A DNA stretch of 64,000 bases from assembly GCF_029887935.1 (NCBI RefSeq), contig NZ_JARXRO010000012.1, forward strand, positions 33,670 to 97,669, in the 5' to 3' direction. The translations under genes and the position numbers were made by a program. Below the pieces are notes generated by a model. That model had not been told where the DNA came from and made no database searches. It worked only from the letters and a program-made list of their open reading frames with translations. This stretch comes from Luteimonas kalidii (GTDB lineage Bacteria; Pseudomonadota; Gammaproteobacteria; Xanthomonadales; Xanthomonadaceae). Shown here piece after piece: positions 20,050 through 28,364 of this stretch (the stretch's first letter is position 1; every line of letters begins with the position of its first letter).

Positions 20050-21288
20050 ATGAGCCACGCCGTCACGACGACCGAACTGTTCCTGATCGCCATGGCGGTG
20101 ATCTTCGCCGTGCCGTACCTCGTCTGGCGGCTGGCGCGGACCGACTACTGGGCACCGCTGGTGGTGGTGCAGATCATCGCCGGGATCCTGCTCGGCCCGG
20201 GCGTGCTGGGCCGCGCGATGCCGGAGCTGCACGCCGCGGTGTTCAACCCCGACGTGATCACCGCGCTCAACGGCCTGGCGTGGTGGGGCGTGATGCTGTT
20301 CGTGATGATCGCCGGCATCGAACTCGACGTGCGCCAGGCCTGGGCCAACCGGCGCGAAACCGGAGTGACCGCCGGGCTGGCGCTGGGCGTGCCGCTGGCG
20401 GCCGGTGCGCTGGTGGCGCTGGGCATGCTCGGCCTCGATGGCTGGATCGGCCCCGCGGGACTGCCCTGGCAGTTCGTCGTCGGCGTCGGCATGGCCTGCG
20501 CGGTGACCGCGCTGCCGATCCTGATCCTGTTCATGGAGAAGCTGCAGATCCTGCGCGCGCCCATGGGCCAGCGCATCCTGCGCTACGCCAGCCTCGACGA
20601 CATCGCGATCTGGGGCGTGCTGGCGCTGGTGCTGATGGATTGGGAGCGGATCGGCCGGCAGGGCGCGTTCCTGCTCGCATTCGGCCTGGCCTGCGTCGCG
20701 TTCCGCAGGCTGATGCGGTCGATCCCCGCGCACGACCGCTGGTACGTGATGCTGGTGTGGCTTGCGGTCTGCGCGTTCGGTGCCGACTGGGCCGGCCTGC
20801 ACTTCATGGTCGGCGCGTTCCTGGCCGGTGTGGTGATGGACGCGGAGTGGTTCGAACAGGAGACGATGGACCTGCTGCGCCATCACGTGCTGCTGGTGAT
20901 CATGCCGGTGTTCTTCCTGAGCACCGGGCTGCGCACGTCCTGGGACATCGGAGGCAGCGTGGTCTTCCTCGCGGCGGGCGCGCTGCTGGTGGCCTCCGTC
21001 GCCGGCAAGCTGGCCGGCGTGCACATCGCCGGGCGCGTGCTCGGCTGGAAGTCCGGCGAAGCCTCGATCATCGGCTGGCTGCTGCAGACCAAGGCGCTGA
21101 TCATGATCATCTTCGCCAACATCCTGCTCGACAAGCGGATCATCACCAGCGAGACCTTCACCGCGCTGCTGCTGATGGCGGTGGCGAGCACGATGCTGTC
21201 GATTCCGGTGGTGGCGCCGAAGCTGCGTGCGCTCGGCGCGTCCACGGATGCCCGCATCGATCCCGCGGCCCGCACCGGCCTGCCCTGA
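20050..21288 (+). CDS. Cation:proton antiporter (CPA2, KefB/NapA-like)
   Basis: 412 residues, almost entirely hydrophobic helices consistent with a 12-13-helix Na+/H+ exchanger domain. Recognisable pieces are QIIAGILLGPGVLGRAMPEL near residue 40, FVMIAGIELDVRQAW (the conserved acidic loop before the unwound helix) and VCAFGADWAGLHFMVGAFLA. No cytoplasmic RCK/TrkA domain is attached, unlike full KefB/KefC. It should exchange K+ or Na+ for H+ across the inner membrane. It follows the sugar transporter by 81 bases but has no obvious functional tie to it. It converges with halogenase 3. Confidence 0.88.
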   Translation: MSHAVTTTELFLIAMAVIFAVPYLVWRLARTDYWAPLVVVQIIAGILLGPGVLGRAMPELHAAVFNPDVITALNGLAWWGVMLFVMIAGIELDVRQAWANRRETGVTAGLALGVPLAAGALVALGMLGLDGWIGPAGLPWQFVVGVGMACAVTALPILILFMEKLQILRAPMGQRILRYASLDDIAIWGVLALVLMDWERIGRQGAFLLAFGLACVAFRRLMRSIPAHDRWYVMLVWLAVCAFGADWAGLHFMVGAFLAGVVMDAEWFEQETMDLLRHHVLLVIMPVFFLSTGLRTSWDIGGSVVFLAAGALLVASVAGKLAGVHIAGRVLGWKSGEASIIGWLLQTKALIMIIFANILLDKRIITSETFTALLLMAVASTMLSIPVVAPKLRALGASTDARIDPAARTGLP

Positions 21289-21327
21289 GCCCCGGCGGAC
21301 GCGGGGCGCCTTGCGCCTCCGTCGGCG

Positions 21328-22845
21328 TCAGGGCTTCGCGGCGGGCGCGTAGCTGCGCATGTAGTCCATGTGCGGCGGCAGCTTTCCGGCGGTCGACAGC
21401 ACGTTCGAGCGGATGTCGTCGAGGAAGCGTTTGAGTCCGTCTTCGCTCATCGCGTCGGCCGTGGGATGGTAGCGATGCGGCATCACGCCCTGACCCATCA
21501 TCACCTGGATCCACGAATTCGCACCGAACAGTTCTCCCGGCACGTGGAAGACGCTGCCGGTCTCGCGGAACAGGTCGATCCGGTGGCGCAGGGTGTCGGG
21601 GATGTCCATGTGGCCGATCGCCCGCCAGTACGGGGTGTCGCGCCGGTGGGTGAGGTGGTAATGCATTACCACGAAGTCGCGCACGTGCACGAGCTCCGAG
21701 GCCAGCTGTGCGTTGTACTGGTCGATCGCCGCGCGGGTCACGACCTGCGGAAACAGCTGCAGCAGGTGCATGATGCCGCGCTGGATCAGGTGGATGGTGG
21801 TCGACTCCAGCGGCTCGATGAAGCTGCCGGCCAGGCCGAGCGCCACGCAGTTGCGGTGCCAGCACTTCATGCGCTGGCCCGGGCGGAACCGGATCGGCCA
21901 CGGGTCCTTGATGACCTCGCCTTCCAGGCTCGACAGGAACTCGTGCCTGGCCTCGTCGTCGGCGATATACCGGCTCGAATAGACGATGCCGTTGCCGACC
22001 CGGTGCTGCAGCGGGATCCGCCACTGCCAGCCCGCGGTACCCGCAATCGCCCGGGTGTAGGGCACGGCGTCGCGCACGGCGGTGGTCTGCGTCGCCAGCG
22101 CGCTGTCGTTGAACAGCCAGTGCGACCAGTCCTCGTAGCCCACGTTCAGCGCCTTGCCGATCAGCAGTGCGCGGAAACCCGTGCAGTCGACGAAGAAGTC
22201 GCCTTCGATAGTCGCGCCGTCCGCGAGCCGGAGGCTGGCGATGTCGCCGTCGGCGTCGACGTCCACCTCGACGATCTTGCCCTCGACCCGTTTCACGCCA
22301 TTGGCTTCGCTGAACCTGCGCAGGAAGCGGGCGTAGTGGCTCGCGTCCATGTGGTAGGCGTAGTTGATGCCGTTGCGGGGCAGGTGTCCGAACCTGTCCT
22401 GGAGGGCCGCCTGCAGTTCGACGCAGTAGTCCTCGTAGCCGCTGGCCATTCCCTCCGCGCGCCCGCGCAGCCAGAAGTGCTGGAAACCCGCGGACCAGTG
22501 GTCCTTGCCGTTGACCCCGAACGAATGGATGTAGCGGTGCCCGACGTCGAGCCAGTTCTCGAACGAGATGCCGAGCTTGATCGTGCCCTGGACCGCCGAC
22601 ATGAACTCCTGTTCCCCGATCTCGAGCAGTCGATGGAAAGTCACCAGCGTCGGAATCGTCGCCTCGCCGACGCCGACCGTGCCGATCTCCTCGGACTCCA
22701 CGAGCGTGACCTCGACGACCTTGCCGAACATCTTCGAGATGCCCGCGGCCGCCATCCATCCGGCCGTCCCCCCGCCAGCGATCACCACGCGCCGGACCGG
22801 CCTGCGCTGGCTGTCGTCCGATTCCTGCACGTTTGTCGTCCTCAT
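21328..22845 (-). CDS. Flavin-dependent tryptophan-halogenase-like protein 3 (module 2)
   Basis: 505 residues. GGGTAG is at 24-29, GVGEAT follows, and TIKLGISFENW carries the proposed catalytic Lys (about residue 90). GWQWRIPLQHRVGNGIVYSS has the intact WxWxIP motif, and SFIEPLESTTIHL the conserved Glu. All signatures predict an active FADH2-dependent halogenase on an unknown aromatic substrate. Its ATG overlaps the stop of the cupin gene as ATGA (22842-22845), so the two proteins are probably made by coupled translation in fixed proportion. The frame continues upstream in antisense-like sequence, which I excluded. It is the last gene of module 2. Confidence 0.93.
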   Translation of the reverse strand: MRTTNVQESDDSQRRPVRRVVIAGGGTAGWMAAAGISKMFGKVVEVTLVESEEIGTVGVGEATIPTLVTFHRLLEIGEQEFMSAVQGTIKLGISFENWLDVGHRYIHSFGVNGKDHWSAGFQHFWLRGRAEGMASGYEDYCVELQAALQDRFGHLPRNGINYAYHMDASHYARFLRRFSEANGVKRVEGKIVEVDVDADGDIASLRLADGATIEGDFFVDCTGFRALLIGKALNVGYEDWSHWLFNDSALATQTTAVRDAVPYTRAIAGTAGWQWRIPLQHRVGNGIVYSSRYIADDEARHEFLSSLEGEVIKDPWPIRFRPGQRMKCWHRNCVALGLAGSFIEPLESTTIHLIQRGIMHLLQLFPQVVTRAAIDQYNAQLASELVHVRDFVVMHYHLTHRRDTPYWRAIGHMDIPDTLRHRIDLFRETGSVFHVPGELFGANSWIQVMMGQGVMPHRYHPTADAMSEDGLKRFLDDIRSNVLSTAGKLPPHMDYMRSYAPAAKP

Positions 22846-23855
22846 CGATTGATCCGTTGAATCAGCCGCGCGCGCAGGTCGCGCGCCCGGGCCTCGTCGA
22901 GCGGCGCGAGCACGCCGCGCGCATGCGGCGGTATATGGTCGGCGGTCGCCTCGCCCGGCTCGAACACGTAGTGCCGGAATGCGTCCTGCCAGATCGCGCG
23001 CTGCTCCGGCGGCAGGTCGCGGATGGTCATCATGGCGTACATGAGCGTGTTCATCGGCGTGTCCATCCACGCCGGCGCATCGCGCCACCAGTAGTTGACC
23101 AGCACATTGAACGGCTCCAGTCCCTCCACGTGGTGCCACCACATGCTCGGGATCAGCACCGCGTCGCCGGGGCCGAGTTCCGCGACCTGCGCATGGCGCA
23201 TCGCCTCGGCGAAGCGCGGGAACCGGTCGAGATCGGGAGCGGCGAAATCCACCAGGCTCACGGCCTGTCCGGCGGGCGTCGCGTCGATCGGACCGATGTA
23301 GAGGTTGGACAGCTGATCCGGCGGGAACAGCGTCACCCGCCGGCGCCCGGCAGCGACGCAGGCCAGGTTCTGCGGCAGGTCCTGGTGGGCGGCGATGCGG
23401 CTGCGGTTGCCGATCCAGATGCTGGCCAGCGGATCGCGCGACCCGAAGTCCACGTCGTTCGCGGCGCGAAACCCCGGCAGGAACGTGTCGATCGTGGTCG
23501 AGGCGACGTAGATCGAAGGCGGGGCTTCGTCCGCGAGGTACTTGCGCAGGGTCTCCAGCGCGACGCCCATCGGCACCTGCTCGCGCCGGAAATTGAAGCC
23601 GCTGAAGTCCGCGTTGTAGAACACGCGTCCGGATTCCCCCGGCGGCGCGACCGTGGCCACCACCGGCATGCCGCCGTGGTCGAAGCCCTTCAGGTAGTCG
23701 ATCGCAGCGTCCGCGGATCCGGCCGCACGCACGATCGGCCAGTGCGACACCAGCCCGCGCATCACGAGCGGCCGTTCCGAGCACAGTACCCCTTCGGGGA
23801 GCGATCGGGGATCGGCTCCGCCGCGTTCGGGAATCGGTCTAGCGGGAGGCAGCAC
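22842..23855 (-). CDS. Cupin/JmjC-like Fe(II)-binding protein (module 2)
   Basis: 337 residues, paralogous over its whole length to the module 1 cupin. The probable metal triad is HxD in AAHQDLPQNLACV and the distal His in SMWWHHVEGLEPFNVLVNYW. The GRRRVTLFPPDQLSNLY segment is also shared. It is predicted to be a cytoplasmic 2-oxoglutarate/Fe(II) hydroxylase of unknown substrate. Its start lies 17 bases inside the end of SapC 2, and its stop overlaps the halogenase start. The tight overlaps on both sides indicate one polycistronic message. Confidence 0.88.
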   Translation of the reverse strand: MLPPARPIPERGGADPRSLPEGVLCSERPLVMRGLVSHWPIVRAAGSADAAIDYLKGFDHGGMPVVATVAPPGESGRVFYNADFSGFNFRREQVPMGVALETLRKYLADEAPPSIYVASTTIDTFLPGFRAANDVDFGSRDPLASIWIGNRSRIAAHQDLPQNLACVAAGRRRVTLFPPDQLSNLYIGPIDATPAGQAVSLVDFAAPDLDRFPRFAEAMRHAQVAELGPGDAVLIPSMWWHHVEGLEPFNVLVNYWWRDAPAWMDTPMNTLMYAMMTIRDLPPEQRAIWQDAFRHYVFEPGEATADHIPPHARGVLAPLDEARARDLRARLIQRINR

Positions 23856-24552
23856 GGCGGCGATTCGTCCGCTCGATCAGGTCGCGCATGCGCGACATCG
23901 ATGCGAGCACCATGTAGATCGGCAGGAGGTGGTTATCGCGGGCCAGACGCTCCAGCGTCGCGCCATCCAGCGCGCCCAGCCGCTCCTCGTTGATGGTATG
24001 GAAACCGGCGAGCCGGTTGAGGCTGCCATCCTCCAGCTGCACGTCGAGGAAGAAGGACTCGAGCAGCTCCAGCCGCTGCAGTGCGGCAACGAAGGCCGGC
24101 GTCGCATCCACGCCCTCATGCAGCGCCAGCAGCACCGACCGGATGCGCTCGAGGTGCTCGCTCGATGCGCCCTCCGCGTCGAACAGCAGTGCGCCATCGC
24201 TGCCGGCGTCGCGCACGCGGGGATGATCCAGGTCGACGTGGACCAGTCGCTCGCCGCCCGCGACGCCGATCAGGAATGGCTGGCGCTGTACCGACAGCGG
24301 AACATAGGTCGCATCCCAGCGGTCGCCGTCGAGGAACAGGTTGCAGCCCTCCTGCAGGCCGAACAGCACCAGCGGCAGGAAGCCCCCCGCCGGCTCGCGA
24401 CGGAACACGATCGGATAGTGCGCCTGCACGTTCCGGAACTCGTCCGGGAACGTCAATGCACCCATGACGTCGTCACCCAGCCGGGCGCCGTGACCGGCGT
24501 GCACGCGCAGCCCACGGTGTTCCACGCTGTTCAGGAGGACATGCTGGCCCAT
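23839..24552 (-). CDS. SapC family protein 2 (module 2)
   Basis: 237 residues from MGQHVLLNSVEHRGLRVHAG, preceded by GAGG. The SapC core is present: YPIVFRREPAGGFLPLVLFG, NLFLDGDRWDATYVPL and LVHVDLDHPRVRD. It parallels SapC 1, with the same arrangement and length within 14 residues, but is diverged. It has no signal peptide. It starts 131 bases after receptor 2, beyond a terminator-like hairpin. Function is unknown; always meeting a cupin and a halogenase in these loci suggests a role in the same modification step. Confidence 0.87.
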   Translation of the reverse strand: MGQHVLLNSVEHRGLRVHAGHGARLGDDVMGALTFPDEFRNVQAHYPIVFRREPAGGFLPLVLFGLQEGCNLFLDGDRWDATYVPLSVQRQPFLIGVAGGERLVHVDLDHPRVRDAGSDGALLFDAEGASSEHLERIRSVLLALHEGVDATPAFVAALQRLELLESFFLDVQLEDGSLNRLAGFHTINEERLGALDGATLERLARDNHLLPIYMVLASMSRMRDLIERTNRRRAASR

Positions 24553-24611
24553 CGATCCTCGATCGTTCCGGGGGCGGGTGTCGCGGGTCAATCGTGCCCC
24601 ATCGACGCCCA

Positions 24612-24642
24612 CAGGGAAAGAAGCCGACGGGGATCCGTCGGC
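24612..24642 (-). terminator. Probable rho-independent terminator after TonB receptor 2
   Basis: On the minus strand, GCCGACGG / CCGTCGGC forms an eight-base stem with a four-base loop and is followed by the T-rich TTCTTTCCC. It stands 41 bases past the receptor stop and 60 bases before SapC 2, the same layout as in module 1. Confidence 0.65.
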
Positions 24643-24683
24643 CTCTTCCGCTGCGCGCCGCTGCGGGCGGGAGCCCGCCTCCA

Positions 24684-27600
24684 TCAGAACTTGTAGCGCA
24701 CCCCGAACATGTAGCGTGGGCCGGTCTGGGTCGCGAACCGGACCATGTTCTCGTGGCGCGCGTGCGTGCGCATCGTCTCGTCGGTGAGATTGATGCCTTC
24801 CAGGCTGAGCGTCAGGTTGTCGCTGACCTGGTAGCTGATGTTGGCATCCAGCTGGCCGTACGCCTCGACATGGTTGGGATCGGTCCGCGGGCCGACACCG
24901 TTGAAGAACTCGTCGCGCCAGTTGTAGGCCAGGCGCACCTGCCAGTCGTTCCGGTCGTAGAACGCCACCAGGTTCGCCGAATCGCTCAGGCCGACCAGCG
25001 GATACTGCTGGCCCAGGCTCAGGTCGTCGAACGTCAGGCCGGAGTCGACCATGGTGTAGTTCGCCGCCAGGCCGAAGCCGGTCTGGCCGAACATGTGCTG
25101 GACGTTGATTTCCCAGCCGTCGATCTCGTCGGAGCGCTGGTTGGCCGGCACGCTGATGTTGAAACCGGCAACCGGATCGCCCGGCTGTCCGGTGATGCCG
25201 CCGGTCGGGTTGCCCTCACCGTCGAACCCGGTCTGGACCACGCCCGGCTGGCCGGCGAAGTTCTCGAAAATGTAGTTGCGGATGCAGGCGCCGTCGGTCG
25301 CCGGGCACACGGAGAGCGCGGCGTTCCAGTAGGCGCCGCCCACCGGCGTGGTCATCTCGAACGGCTGTTCGCGCACGATCGTCTGGCTGATGAAATTCTC
25401 GATGTCCTTGCGGAAGTAGCCGACGGAGAAGTAGTTGCCCTCACCGTAGTACCACTCGAACGACAGGTCGAAGTTGTCCGACTTCAGAGGCTCCAGTGAT
25501 GGATCTCCGCGCCGTCCGTCGCCGCCGGAGGCACGCACGACCGGCTGCAGCACCTGTCCGGCGCTGATGTCGCCCCAGCCGGGACGGGCGATGGTCTGGC
25601 TGTAGCTGCCGCGCAGGACCATCTCGTCGCTGAGGTCGAGCTTCAGGTCGAGGTTGGGCAGGACGAAGTCGTAACTGCCCGTGTCGCGCGTGAACTCGCG
25701 CTCGGGCGCATAGTCCACCGCAAGCTCGTTCGCGGCGATCCAGGTGATGGTCTGGCCGACGCGCTGCAGCCCTTCGGATTCGACGTCGGTCTTCTCGTAG
25801 CGCACGCCGAGCGCCACATGCAGCGGCATGACGTCACCGAACGTGGACGTCCACTGCAGGTACGCACTCTGCGACTTCTCGCGGGTACGGATGTCGTCGG
25901 TGAACTCGGTCGGCATCTCGTAGCAGCTCGGGCAGCCGGTGATCTCGATCGCCGCCTGGCGCAGGCGCTCGAAGTCGAACACCAGGAAGTCGTCGGTCCA
26001 CATCGGGTTGTCGTGGTTGCCGAACGCCTCGAAGTAGCGCGACATGCTGTCGTTGTACCAGATGTCGTCGTCGTAATCGGCCGGGGTGCCCACGCCGCCC
26101 CACGTATCGCGCTGCATCACCGCCGATGCGGACCGGTTGTTGACCTCCATCGTGGAGATGCCGAAGTCCAGCCCGGAATAGTCGCCGAACTCGAACCGGC
26201 CATTGGCCTGGAGCTGCTCGACCTCGGACTTGTTGTAGCTGTTCTGGAACACCGACCCGGTCACCAGGGCCTGCGACGGATCGACCTGGCTCACGCCCGC
26301 CGGCAGCAGCACGTTGACGATCGGAATCTCGCCGCTGTAGTCCACCGTGGTGTTGCCGCGGATGTACGCGGCCACGCCGAGCACGCCTGCCGAACCGTAC
26401 GGGCCGTCGGGCCGCGATGTGGCGCTCGAATCGTGATAGTCGAACTCCAGGCTCAGGGCGTCGTTGACCTGCCACTCGACGTTGAAGCCGAGCATGTCGC
26501 TGGTGGTCTCGTTGCCGATCTTGGCACCGCCCATCGACAGGTCCGAACCGACCATGTCCTCCGAGTACATGATCGGCGCCGCGATCGGGCCATCGGTCCA
26601 GCTGCTGTCGCCGGCGCCCTGGTTGAACCACACCGAGAGCTCGCTGCGCTGCAGCTGCACCTGCTGCTCGATGTAGTTGTAGTCGACCGTCGCGGTCACG
26701 TTGTCGGTCGGCGCCCACTGCAGGGTCACCTGGCCGTTGGTGCGCTGGCGCTGGATGCCGTTGACGCTGTAGCCGGTGTTCTGCGGACGGGCATAGATGT
26801 CGCCCGGGCCCGGCCGGTTCTCGATGCGGTCGGAGTAGCCCTGGCCTTCCTGCGGCAGGCACTGCCAGCAACCCGGATCGGCGTTGTCGCCGGCGAAGGT
26901 CAGCCAGCCATCGGCGACCGAGGCCTGGTTGAACCCGGAGTCGCGCTCCTGGTAGCTGCCGCTGAGCATCACGCCGAAGCGGCCGTCGGCGTAGGTCTGG
27001 CTGAAGATGCCCGACAGTTCGCCGGTGAAATCGCTGCCCTGCAAGGTGCGCGGCAGGCGCTGGTTGGACTCGTCGTAGACCGACTTGAGTCCGACGCTGA
27101 CCACGGGCTCGGCCTCGAGCGGACGCGCGGTGCGCACGTCGATGGTCGCGCCGATGCCACCGGTCGGATTGTCCGCGCGCCCCGTCTTGTAGACGTTGAC
27201 CGCGGAGATGGATTCGCTGGCCAGGTTCGAGAAGTCGAACGAGCGCGCCGAGGACGCGCCTGCTCCGCCGGGCCCGAGGTTCGACGCGGGCATCTGGCGG
27301 CCGTTGAGCAGCACCAGGTTGTAGTCCGGCCCGAGGCCGCGGACGGTGATCTTCTGGCCTTCGCCGCTCGACGTGCGGTCGATCGACACGCCGCTGATGC
27401 GCTGCAGCGATTCGGCCAGGTTGGTGTCGGGGAACTTGCCGATGTCCTCGGCGACGATGCCGTCGACGACGCCCTGGGCATCGCGCTTGATGTTCATCGA
27501 CGACTCCAGGCTCGCACGGATGCCGGTGACGACGATGGTGTCGAGTTCCGCGGGATCGTCGTTCGTCGCCTGTTCGGCGGACGTCGACGGCGCGGGATCC

Positions 27601-27695
27601 TGGGTAACGGTTTGTGCCGCGAGCGGCGGGGCCAGCGCAATCAGCAGCGCAGACGTCAACAGGCGCCGCTTGGGCGCTGCATGCGTGTATTTCAT
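24684..27695 (-). CDS. TonB-dependent outer-membrane receptor 2 (module 2)
   Basis: 1003 residues. The signal peptide ends near residue 27 (ALAPPLAA). The TonB-box-like DTIVVTG is at 52-58, the same position as in receptor 1. The plug contains VAEDIGKFPDTNLAESLQR and ITVRGLGPDYNLVLLNGRQ, and the barrel ends FGVRYKF. The start at 27695 has a GGGAGAGGGAAGG ribosome-binding region. A TTGACA promoter overlapped by a TGACAACG-type operator ties the gene to the LacI regulator and the beta-glucosidase next door, so the ligand is plausibly a beta-glucoside or oligosaccharide. That is inference from context. Confidence 0.95.
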   Translation of the reverse strand: MKYTHAAPKRRLLTSALLIALAPPLAAQTVTQDPAPSTSAEQATNDDPAELDTIVVTGIRASLESSMNIKRDAQGVVDGIVAEDIGKFPDTNLAESLQRISGVSIDRTSSGEGQKITVRGLGPDYNLVLLNGRQMPASNLGPGGAGASSARSFDFSNLASESISAVNVYKTGRADNPTGGIGATIDVRTARPLEAEPVVSVGLKSVYDESNQRLPRTLQGSDFTGELSGIFSQTYADGRFGVMLSGSYQERDSGFNQASVADGWLTFAGDNADPGCWQCLPQEGQGYSDRIENRPGPGDIYARPQNTGYSVNGIQRQRTNGQVTLQWAPTDNVTATVDYNYIEQQVQLQRSELSVWFNQGAGDSSWTDGPIAAPIMYSEDMVGSDLSMGGAKIGNETTSDMLGFNVEWQVNDALSLEFDYHDSSATSRPDGPYGSAGVLGVAAYIRGNTTVDYSGEIPIVNVLLPAGVSQVDPSQALVTGSVFQNSYNKSEVEQLQANGRFEFGDYSGLDFGISTMEVNNRSASAVMQRDTWGGVGTPADYDDDIWYNDSMSRYFEAFGNHDNPMWTDDFLVFDFERLRQAAIEITGCPSCYEMPTEFTDDIRTREKSQSAYLQWTSTFGDVMPLHVALGVRYEKTDVESEGLQRVGQTITWIAANELAVDYAPEREFTRDTGSYDFVLPNLDLKLDLSDEMVLRGSYSQTIARPGWGDISAGQVLQPVVRASGGDGRRGDPSLEPLKSDNFDLSFEWYYGEGNYFSVGYFRKDIENFISQTIVREQPFEMTTPVGGAYWNAALSVCPATDGACIRNYIFENFAGQPGVVQTGFDGEGNPTGGITGQPGDPVAGFNISVPANQRSDEIDGWEINVQHMFGQTGFGLAANYTMVDSGLTFDDLSLGQQYPLVGLSDSANLVAFYDRNDWQVRLAYNWRDEFFNGVGPRTDPNHVEAYGQLDANISYQVSDNLTLSLEGINLTDETMRTHARHENMVRFATQTGPRYMFGVRYKF

Positions 27696-27767
27696 GAACC
27701 TTCCCTCTCCCAAGGTCGTCACGAAAGCGATTTGTGATGCCACGACCATTGCGGTCGAAGCGCGGGC

Positions 27768-27797
27768 ATTAGGAAACCAACCTGACAGCGTTGTCAA
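27768..27797 (-). promoter_or_regulatory. Promoter and overlapping operator of TonB receptor 2
   Basis: On the minus strand, -35 TTGACA (27792-27797) and -10 CCTAAT (27768-27773) are spaced 18 bases apart. The operator TGACAACGCTGTCA (27783-27796) overlaps the -35 box, as at the sugar transporter promoter. The start codon lies about 70 bases downstream of the -10 box. Confidence 0.72.
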
Positions 27798-27810
27798 CCG
27801 CCGATTGGCG

Positions 27811-27823
27811 TGTTACCGCTAAC
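27811..27823. promoter_or_regulatory. Second LacI-type operator upstream of receptor 2
   Basis: TGTTACCGCTAAC, one base away from the perfect palindrome found upstream of receptor 1 (TGTTAGCGCTAACA). It lies immediately upstream of the -35 box, where an activator or a looping repressor could bind. Confidence 0.5.
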
Positions 27824-27824
27824 T

Positions 27825-28364
27825 TTTTTTCAGATCGTGCGTGCCGATTTCGCGCAGGCCATGCACGGGTCAAACGATGACCTGCGTGTGTCATTGCAGC
27901 GCAGGAGCGCGACGAACGCGTGGGCTTCGGGAGGCCGTTGACTGCGTGCGACGGAGGGTGTGCGAGACACGCGCGCACGCAGCGTCACGCCGCCGAGGGT
28001 CCTCGGATCGAATGCCGCAATGCGAACCGTCGCGCATCTCGACGTGGCGATGCCCAGGCAGCGGAGTTGTGGGTGTCTGGAGCGGCAGGGCTGGCGCGTG
28101 CGGCCCCGGACATCATGCGCGTGCGGCCGCGAGGCCTGCGCGTCCACTCCGAAGTCTCCCGTTGCGCCCGCGGAGGGACGTCGCGCATTGCGCACGCGCA
28201 GGTCGCGATGCGACCTGCGTAGATTCAGATGCGTCGCCCCGGCACCTCGAGCGCCGCAATCATCCTCACGCGCCGCGATCGCTCGCGACCCGTGCACGCG
28301 CCCGCGTGCTGCACGCACGGCGGCCAGCGTCAACGTGCGTGTCGCGCAATGACGCAGGATCGCG
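27825..28364. other. Gene-free stretch between the receptor 2 promoter and the LacI gene
   Basis: About 540 bases. All open frames are Arg/Ala-rich without family features, so I call none. One perfect inverted repeat stands out at 28197-28219 (CGCAGGTCGC, loop GAT, GCGACCTGCG), 146 bases past the LacI stop and without a T run. It may be a protein-assisted terminator or a structural element. Confidence 0.4.

Noticed and set aside
21328..23784. Apparent 818-codon minus-strand protein ending in halogenase 3
   Set aside because: The N-terminal part is out-of-frame with the cupin gene and has no family features. The halogenase begins at the ATGA overlap at 22845.
12631..24552. SapC proteins as part of a Sap antimicrobial-peptide ABC transporter
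   Set aside because: The proteins have no membrane helices and no SapA, SapB, SapD or SapF neighbours. The shared name is coincidental.
27830..28333. A 167-codon minus-strand frame in the gap after the LacI gene
   Set aside because: Arg/Ala/Thr-rich, no ribosome-binding site, no recognisable motif, and overlapping plus-strand frames are equally open.
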